64,000 bases of DNA, from NCBI GenBank assembly GCA_022559845.1, contig CM040121.1, forward strand, positions 347,422,243 through 347,486,242. The letters are read 5' to 3'. The position numbers were made by a program, and so were the translations under genes. The notes below the pieces were generated by a model. That model was not told where the DNA came from. It made no database searches and saw nothing but the letters and a program-made list of their open reading frames with translations. Origin of the DNA: Amorphophallus konjac. Lineage: Eukaryota; Streptophyta; Magnoliopsida; Alismatales; Araceae. Positions 56,657 through 64,000 of the stretch are shown one piece after another (position 1 is the first letter of the stretch; every line of letters begins with the position of its first letter).

Positions 56657-58419
56657 TGTGTTGACATGTTTTCCTTCTTTCACCCGGCTTGAAAATCTCT
56701 CCTATCCCCTCTACTAAATCAACATGAGAACTAAATGATCTCACAGCAGGAAGGAATAGAAGTACGTAAACCTGTGTGATTGCCACCAAGGCTCCGAACG
56801 CGATGAACACGATGTACCTTGGAAAGAAGAGGGAGACACTCGCCTTGAAACAAGCACTGGAAGGATGTGCGGCCCTGAAGGAACCGCCCTTAGGTTGTAC
56901 GGTCGCACGACAGACCGCTTGTCGGTGCTAGGTGGAACGCGGGATGAAGAAGCTGTGGAAGACGAACGGCTCTCAGATAACCGTAGGAGGAAGTAGTACG
57001 GCTTGGACTAAGCCGCACGTCCCAACGAGCGGTCAGGAGGAAGCCGCCCAACGCCGCCACCCCTTAGCTTGTAAGATCCAAACCTCCACCCTTTCTGGCC
57101 GGCCAGAAAGGATGGACCTCGCGCTAGAAGGTTGCTGACCTGCAAAACACCGTGAAAAACACAAAAAATGGACCCAATATTAGAACTAAAACGTGTAGTA
57201 AATGCCGAAAGAGAAGGAAACGAACACAACTAAATGAAGTGGGGGATACCTTGAGGTTTTTAAACCCCTACGGGCGTCGACAACATAGGAGGGTGTGTGT
57301 GAATGATGTATGGGAGTGAGAAACGTGGAAGAAATATAGAAAACGTGATGCATGTAAACAAAAGAAGACAATGGGACTAAATGAGCTAATGACTCAAAAC
57401 AAAACTACTCCCTGAACCAGAGGCCTGTGTGGACGTAGAAGGCCCCCCCTGGTGGTAGGTCGCTCAAAGATTCGGCAGGGCTTCGCCGTTGACAAAAATC
57501 TCCCCCCCATTTCAAACCCGGCCTCTAGGGTCTATTTAAGAGCACCTAAAGTCTTAGCTCGAAATTAGGGTTTCCAGCCAGTTTCAGGTCGAGATTATCA
57601 AAGATAAGTTGTAGATAATCGAATTATCTCTCAACCAGAAGAAACGACATCGAATTTGGTTCAATATTCGTGGAGAAATGGTTGGAGGAAATTGGGGATA
57701 AATCAACGAGTGAAGAGAGAAAATCTGTTAAATCTTCAGAAAACGACCAGTTAAACGGTCTCACGATAGACCGCTCATCTATATGAGCGGCCAGTCCTGG
57801 GCCGTCCAACCCCGTCGGTGAAAATTACATAATTCACAGAATAATCCAAATTATCCGTTGAACTGGCCGAAAACTTCGCCATTGGACTCTCATGAGTTGA
57901 GCGGCTACTTGTGAACCTTTTATCCATAAGAGCTGCAAATAGACAACCGTTCAATTCCTGTCGGTGGAAAATCAAAATAAATGAGATAATTAGATAATTA
58001 TCTGAATAATCAACCGAGCGTAGGACTCTGGGACAAGAACGGTTAATGTCAGCCCGCTCATCAAGTTGAACGGCTAATTATGGGCCGTATGAGATCATGT
58101 CGGTGATAATTCAGAAAATAAACTAAAATACCCCATAAATGTATGGACGGCCCAAATACGATCGCACAAGTGTTGCGCGCCAGGGATTGACCGTTCATGA
58201 ATTGGACGCTTGAAATTTCATAAAAATGATCAATTATCCAAAATTAAGACCCATTAAGTCCTGAATTGAAGTAGACCTGGCCAGGGAGGGAGGCTACCCA
58301 TAAAATAGGCCCAAAGATGTTGCCTGGAAATTGCCTAACGAGTGATGGACAACTTGAGGCATCAACAAATAATAGTAAGAGAAATGACTCAACTTATCGA
58401 TAAAAAATAGGTGTCAACA
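56657..58419 (-). repeat. Element D 5' LTR (about 1.76 kb)
   Basis: In element orientation it starts TGTTGACACC (complement of 58410-58419) and ends GTCAACA(CA) next to the primer site, so TGTTGACA/TGTCAACA form terminal inverted repeats. The inner border is 56657 or 56659. The right flank starts ATTGT. The TATA box is at 57531-57540. The other LTR is not in the window. Confidence 0.82.
57531..57540 (-). promoter_or_regulatory. TATA box in LTR of D
   Basis: The minus strand reads CTTAAATAGA, followed downstream by CCCTAGAGGCCGGG. It is a plausible core promoter for leftward transcription of D. Confidence 0.5.
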
Positions 58420-58794
58420 ATTGTTAGCTGGTATATCAAATAGTAGGCTGATGAAGGTTGGGTCATGCCCATCCGGACCCTCTCACTATGCGCGAGTGCC
58501 CAACTCCACATTGTACCAAAGTCTTATTACATAAATGCATTGTTTAAATCCTGCCTACAGCCATGTAGATGCTTGCAAAACTACTTCCTGCATTTCCAAG
58601 GGACATAGCCTCCTTGCTAAACAAGTCATGCATTAATTCATTCTATATACAAAGAAAGAATAAAAGAAAGAAAATAAAAAGAATGAAGTTTGAAACAAAA
58701 GAAAGACTGGAGTTTAACATCCTTAGAGCTTCCAAAATAAATCCATAACATGAACAAAATTAGCAAACAAATGAAGAAGGAAAGATGTTCTGCT

Positions 58795-59095
58795 CATTGG
58801 CGTGGGTTGCGTCGACACAGTGTGACTCTGCATCGACGCAGCTGGACTCTGGTAGTGCAACGCGATCCTGCGTCGGAGGCACTCTGCATCGACGCCGTGT
58901 CACCCTGGGCCGACGCAGCCTCACACTGGGCTGATAAACCTAGAATCTTGCGCCGACTCAGCTTCATCCCGTGTTGACGCGGTGGCTCATGCCAACCCTT
59001 GAGCGGGCTTGGTGTGTTGGCGCAGTGAGACCCTGTGTCGACGCAACGGCCCTTGCGAGCTCCCCTATGTGAAGCTTTGTGCGTCGACGTAGCGG
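58795..59095 (+). repeat. GC-rich dispersed array in LTR E
   Basis: About ten copies of a palindrome-like core near GCGTCGACGCAG (variants TGCATCGACGC, TGTGTCGACGCA, GCGCCGACTCAG), spaced 20-35 bp. It sits in the same LTR region as the arrays in B and C, but the core is different. Confidence 0.8.
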
Positions 59096-59164
59096 CCTTT
59101 GGCCCCCTTGCACGTTAAAAAATGAAAGAAAGAAAAGAAAAGAAAATAGGAAGAAGAAGTAAAA

Positions 59165-59166
59165 TG

Positions 59167-59199
<33 letters not shown>

Positions 59200-59202
59200 G
59201 AA
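59165..59202. repeat. (AAT)n microsatellite
   Basis: About 12 perfect repeats of AAT/TAA inside LTR E. Confidence 0.95.
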
Positions 59203-59907
59203 ATGATAACAATGATGGCATGAAGCATGATAATGATAAAAATTGAATACAAAAACCTTCCTTAAGAAGCTACTAACATTTGATATGGGGCTTCTCCCCC
59301 TAGACCCTGTGTGAAGGGGATATTAATGAGGCCTCTATAGGACATGCTTGAACCTTGGGGTTATCCCATCATGGTCATGATCTGACTCTGCTCTGGGCCA
59401 ATAGCCCGCTACGTTTAACATATTTCTATTGGGATCTACTCCCGAATATTAAGCTTGCCATGCTCCTGGCATACATTTGCCTTATACATTGGGACTCTTG
59501 TCCAAACATGAATTGGTCAATCAGTGACTGGCTTTGTTTAAATGCTTACCCCTCAATGGGGGATGTTTCACTAAAATTCATGTTTCTCATTCCTTTCATT
59601 AATATCAATTTTAGGCCCGAGGGCCCCTTTTCCTGGCATTTAATCAGAGGTTTTCTCCCCTCCGGGGAGATGTAATTAACGTCATGACCTTTATGGCACA
59701 GCTGGTTTTAGTCCCGACTCGATACCCACAATCGTCTGGTTAGTTAGACGGAGCACACCAGTGGTTCCGGATCACCATGGTCTTTGTAACTCGAATAAAC
59801 TGGCACTTTTGTCACTGACACACCCGCGCACTTAATAAACTAAATAAACCAAGAATAAAAGATAAAAAGATAAAAATAAGAACATGATGAAAAAAAGTGC
59901 GTCCACA

Positions 59908-61112
59908 GGTCTACAACTAAGAGACTAAAGGAAGGCTTACATTGCGTTACTCTTACTAAAGCAATTTGATATGCTGAGTTCTACTATTCTTCTTAGTCTG
60001 ATTATAAGAACTCAGTGATAGTTTTGGTTGATGAACTCTACATTGAGTATTGTTTTCAAACAATCTAGTTTCTAAGTCTATCTAAGGCACTCAATGCAGA
60101 GCAATGGTAGAGACTTACTGAGTAACCAGGCTAACTTCACCTAAGACATGTGGTGGTTCGCGTCAAAATGTAATGTCTTAACTAACTCTATTCTGTTTCT
60201 GTCTATCAAAAAAAAATTATGCGGAGCAATGGCTTTAGTCTGCTGAGAAATTGTGGCCTTTCACCAATGAAGTGATAAGGGTTAATGCATGAGGTGACAT
60301 GCTATCTCTGCTCTGAATGAGACAGAATGGTTACCTGCACTGAGTAATTGGGGAATCTTGCATCTAACCAATGTGATTCCTTACGTCAAAAGGTGTAAGT
60401 TGAACCTGACTGTCATTTTTTTAAAAAAATTTGACCAGATCAGAAGTTCTTGAATGGACACACTTAAACTGCAAGAAAATGTTTGGTTTCAATACTAATG
60501 ACAGTTAATCCTAAAAGGTTACTGAGTCCTTATAAGAATGGCTAAACAAAAAATATCTAGAACCTTATCATCCATATATGCTTTCCTTCGACTAATTATG
60601 AGTGTAGACACTTATGTAGTTTTCCTAGTTTTTAAAAACTCTGAAGTTATTTACTTTAAATCCCTCAATCAATAATGACAACCCATGAAATGCTTTTATG
60701 ATGGAAGCAGTCAGCCCTTCCAGTCAGTTTTGATCAATAATGAGATCTATATTCGGCTTGAATCTTCTTCTTCACTCCCACCAATCTGTCAGTTGAACTC
60801 CCACACATGTCCCATCCTACAACTCTTGTCCAACACTCGTTCAGACACCTTGAAGAATAATCCCTCATTGCTTCCCCCCAAATCTCCTGCAGATCCATTT
60901 TAGTGCTTTGATGATGTCAAAGGGGGAGAAATGTAAATGAGTCATAGCCGACAGTCTTCTTATTGTGTGTCTGGTTGTGTCTGTAGTCAGTCATTGTGTC
61001 TATAGTCAGTCAGTCTTTTTGCTTGCCAAACTGTCACTGATGACAATCTTGATGATCTTCTTATGAATGGAGTGCTCATGATCATGCTATTCTTGTTACT
61101 GTATTACCTCAA
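59908..61112. other. Unassigned region between LTR E and LTR F
   Basis: About 1.2 kb, AT-rich, without a convincing coding frame. At 60908-60932 the sequence TTTGATGATGTCAAAGGGGGAGAA resembles the polypurine tract that precedes the 3' LTR in Ty1/copia elements. The flanking sequence may thus be the decayed 3' end of a copia element whose LTR would start near 60933. Confidence 0.45.
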
Positions 61113-63255
61113 TGATGCGGGATGGACACGGGGATCGACTATAAGTGATATGAACCTCGGACTCTAAATGCGGACATGATCAGTAACATACGAGCATGAG
61201 AGACACTAGGCCCGACACTAAGAGCTCCTATGGGCTATACGTCGCTAACAGAAACGCAAGCTCACTCGTCGTCCCAAGCGAGGGAAACGCGGATCGTGCA
61301 CGGTTGAGGAACCGGCAGAGTTAAGGGTAGTTCGACTCACTACCGTGCTCGGATCGAGCCACGGGATGTGTCACTCTCACACTCACAGCGGTGACATGGA
61401 CTCACGGGCTAGTTCCTATCACTCTTGGCAGCGGCCTACGATCATATACTAAACTAGCAAATGAATGCCAAGAAGTTACAATCGTTACCTCCACGCTCCT
61501 GGCGAGGGGAAGACAACCCCGGCCAATCTCGGACTCCCGGTTAAACACTTTTACAGCAGTACAATTATTTTGACCCACTCCATGCAGGGAGGTAACAGGT
61601 CACATGTGGGGCCCGGGAGTCGCAACAATTGGGTTGACGGGCAGCATCTTGATGTCGCTCCGGCGGTGCCGAACCGGCATTTTGGTGCTGTCCGAACGGC
61701 GCGATCTATGGGTCCGTGGGGCCTACGGACAGCTCTATCCTCTGGGTCTGATGGGGTGGGTCCCGCATTGATGGAGACCCCTGGTGGCGCGCCTCCCTGG
61801 ATGGCGGTCGGGCGGGAACGCCGGTCGGAGGCCGATCGGCTCCGATCTCCAAGCTTTGGAGTTGCTGCCCACAGACTGGTTGCTTCTGTTTTCAAGCGCG
61901 CGATCCGACAAGATCGGCTGCGGCAATAAAATCCTGACATCGGATCGATGCACAAGAGGTACCATTGGAAATCTCTTTCAAAGTAGTTCGATCTAAGGCC
62001 AGAGAGAAAAATCAGATCTACACGGATCTGGCCTTAGTCTATTTTTGAAGTTGCTGTTGGACAGTGCCCGAAATCTCAGGGCAGTAGGGAAGTTTCCTAA
62101 GAACTACCTTTGACTGCGGAGTAGACCTCAGATTCAGACCTCGAGCTCTTCATAAAGATTGTAGAGGGGAGAGAGAGGAAAACGGAAATAATTTTTGTGA
62201 AGGGATTGGTGGCGGTTTGGATGGGGAAAGATATTTTATACTGGTAGGTGGTCGGATCTGGACAGAAGCAGATAGAACTATGGGAGATCTGAGAATGATT
62301 TTTTAGAAAATATGTAAAGGCTTGTGGGAATTCCACGAAAATTCATGGGTGGAGGGGATGGGAGGTAGAACCTCCAGTAATTTTGGGGGTTCCAGAAAAA
62401 ATCAAAAGGTGGTCCGGAGATGGGAAACTCAAGGTGGCTGTGGGTCTGGACAGAAAATAGGCAGATCTGGGTGGAAAAGATGAACGAAAATGAAAAAATA
62501 TGAAATGGAAGCTAGAAGACCAACCAATTTTTTTGGAGCGTGGGAGACACTTCTGGAACACACCATGAACGTTTGGGCTCCAGAAGATCTCGGGATGGAG
62601 AGCATAAATTCGTGGATGGAGGCTCTATCCTGGATGGACAGAATACCGGCGACGATGGTGGCGGTGCGATGGCGGCACGATGGCGGCGGCGACGATCACC
62701 GGAACTGATATGTGAGGCTTCCCACCTCAGAATACAGCCTTCCCAACTGCAAGAAGAAGAGAGGGGAGAGGGATAAGGGGGCGGCCCTTGCTGCTCCAAT
62801 GAAATTCTTCAAATTTGTGTGCATTAATTCCACTAAAAATGTTAATACAAGGTATTTATATGAAATGACAAAAGACATAAAATAACCCTAGATCTAGGGT
62901 TTGGGGGGTACAAGGGGAAGTTCACATTTTAATTCCCTCATGTGTGTTGGACCAAAATAAGAAAATTACTTAATTTGTTCTAAAAGGGGGGGGGCCTTGG
63001 ACTTAAAGGCCTCCTTCTTGGACTTTTTAAGTCCCTTGTCCCCCACTTGGCCCACCCTTCTAGAAGCCCACCATTGGAGGGTTGACTGACCCCACATGGA
63101 CCCTAGGGTTGAGGTGGATCAATGGGAGGAGGGCTGGGGGGCCCGTGGGACCTAGGGAGTTCAAATTACAAATAAACCCCTCTTACAATCCAAATTACAA
63201 ACCGAATAAAACTAAATAAACACACATGACACACAAATAAAGTCCAAGTAAATGT
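61113..63255 (-). repeat. Element F: chromovirus 3' LTR (approximate borders)
   Basis: The minus strand has a TATA box at 62851-62860 (TATAAATACC), followed leftward by a long leader-like region ending CCCGCATCA at 61113. The right border near 63255 is set only by the end of the integrase frame at 63271 and is uncertain. The order integrase then LTR on the minus strand fits a 3' LTR. I could not verify terminal inverted repeats or a target duplication. Confidence 0.55.
62851..62860 (-). promoter_or_regulatory. TATA box in LTR of F
   Basis: The minus strand reads TATAAATACC in CATTTCATATAAATACCTTG, a good match to plant TATA boxes. Confidence 0.6.
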
Positions 63256-63270
63256 GATAAGTGCCGAGAC

Positions 63271-64000
63271 TCAAGGGGGAGTCTCCAGACTGTCTCCGAG
63301 CCAGATGGACACCGAAGTGGCTCGGGTGGTGCTCCGCGTACGGTACCGGTGGCTTGGCGTATCGTGCTTCTCACTTACTCGGGTGTCCGCACCAATTCTC
63401 CCCGGGTGGGAGAAACTCGACCCTATCGAGTAAGGGTCTGCATTACTGTGGTACCGCTCCAGTAGGTCCGGATCAATCTGCTGCAACTCTCCGTGGGTGA
63501 TCCATGCATCCTCGATGGTGGGCCGCCCTCTCCATCACACTAGGTAGCGCGGGTAGGATCCACTCCTGGTAACTATCACCTGCTCATCCAGTATATGATC
63601 TATATGCTCTCGCTGCCATGGAAAAGGGGCGGGAGGTGGACACTCAGGTGTGGGATCACTCTCAATGGGAGGGGATGGCTCGAAAGGCTCACTAGGGATC
63701 ACCGCTGGGTCCCTATATGCAACTAGATCTGATACATTGAAAGTAGAGCTTATACCATATTCCTCGGGCAGGTCCACAACATACGCATTGGATCCAACAC
63801 GTTTCAACACTCTAAATGGACCGGCTCCGTGAGCTTGCAATTTCTTTATAGTTCCAGAGGGAAACCGTTCAGGTCTTACCCTGATCATGACATATTCACC
63901 CTCCTAGAAATCTCGGTGGTGTCGGTGGGCATCGGCTAGCTCTTTGTACCGTGCATTGCTGGCCTCAATGTGACGACGGATGTCGTCATGTAAACTCCTA
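63271..64000 (-). pseudogene. Element F integrase C-terminus with chromodomain (partial)
   Basis: Minus-strand frame running out of the window on the right. It shows the integrase C-terminal segment (HIEASNARYKELADAH, then EGEYVMIRVRPERFPSGT, GPFRVLKRVGSNAY), and a chromodomain at about 63600-63430 (HILDEQVIVTR, RYLV, W, RPTIEDAWITHGELQQIDPDLLE). The chromodomain marks a chromovirus. Stops at 63904-63906 (TAG) and 63535-63537 (TGA, inside the chromodomain) are explicable as CAG and CGA changed by C to T. The rest of pol is off-window. Confidence 0.88.

Larger units (their letters stand above)
41006..58419 (-). mobile_element. Element D: decayed Tat-lineage Ty3/gypsy element, left end interrupted
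   Basis: Minus strand. The 5' LTR is at 56657-58419, the primer site at 56631-56648, gag 55386 down to about 52800, then protease, G-patch-like domain, RT, RNase H, second RNase H and integrase to 47468. Two spliced plus-strand genes lie in its 3' region (41269-43532, 44476-45907). No 3' LTR is found before element C's LTR ends at 41005, so C probably inserted in this 3' region and the remainder is off-window. The second RNase H places D in the Tat lineage. Confidence 0.85.
58420..59907 (+). repeat. Element E: truncated Tat-type LTR
   Basis: The last 300 bp match the 3' ends of LTR B and LTR C: TTTAATCAGAGG, AACGTCATGACCTTTATGGC, TCCCGACTCG, AATAAACTGGCACTTTTGTCACTGAC, CGCACTTAATAAAC, and the end AAGTGCGTCCACA at 59907. 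No primer site follows, so it is a 3' or solo LTR. The left side is cut by element D's LTR at 58419, so D most likely inserted into it. Confidence 0.78.

Noticed and set aside
1..64000. tRNA, rRNA or ordinary host protein-coding genes
   Set aside because: Apart from primer sites complementary to tRNA ends I found no cloverleaf-like gene, rRNA segment or non-retroelement gene.

Overview
This is plant nuclear DNA made almost entirely of LTR retrotransposons, and I see no ordinary host gene in it. Ty3/gypsy lineages typical of seed plants (Athila, Tat and a chromovirus) are stacked inside one another. The species cannot be named from the sequence.

Layout, left to right. Element A (1-9432, minus strand) is an Athila-type element; its right LTR is complete, its left LTR is cut by the window edge, and one long gag-pol frame carries three nonsense codons. 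Element B (9605-36778, plus strand) is a 27.2 kb Tat-lineage element with two almost identical 3.5-3.6 kb LTRs and a perfect 5-bp target duplication (GGTCC at 9600-9604 and 36779-36783). A and B both sit inside the antisense gene of an older relative of B, element C. Pieces of C remain at 9433-9604 and 36779-38006, followed by its 3' LTR (38007-41005). C in turn lies in the 3' part of element D (41006-58419, minus strand), another Tat element, heavily decayed, whose left end is outside the window. D abuts a truncated Tat-type LTR, E (58420-59907). After 1.2 kb of unassigned sequence comes the 3' end of a minus-strand chromovirus, F (LTR about 61113-63255, integrase plus chromodomain to the window edge).

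The most interesting content is the set of extra genes carried antisense to the retroviral genes. In B, a gene of about 1,730 codons on the minus strand (24140-29893) has at least five GT-AG introns whose phases all agree, a candidate TATA box about 1.2 kb upstream of its ATG, and a duplicated exon encoding basic, nuclear-signal-like sequence. C carried the same gene, and that gene is the one A and B interrupted. D carries two other spliced plus-strand genes antisense to its pol: a plant-mobile-domain-like gene (41269-43532) and an unrecognised one (44476-45907). Antisense extra genes are known in Tat elements, but the full exon structure and candidate promoters can be read here directly.

Other unusual points: B's pol contains a second copy of gag-derived modules between protease and reverse transcriptase; D has a G-patch-like domain after its protease; each Tat LTR family carries its own short GC-rich repeat array; and nearly all nonsense codons are of the kind produced by C-to-T change at Gln, Arg or Trp codons.
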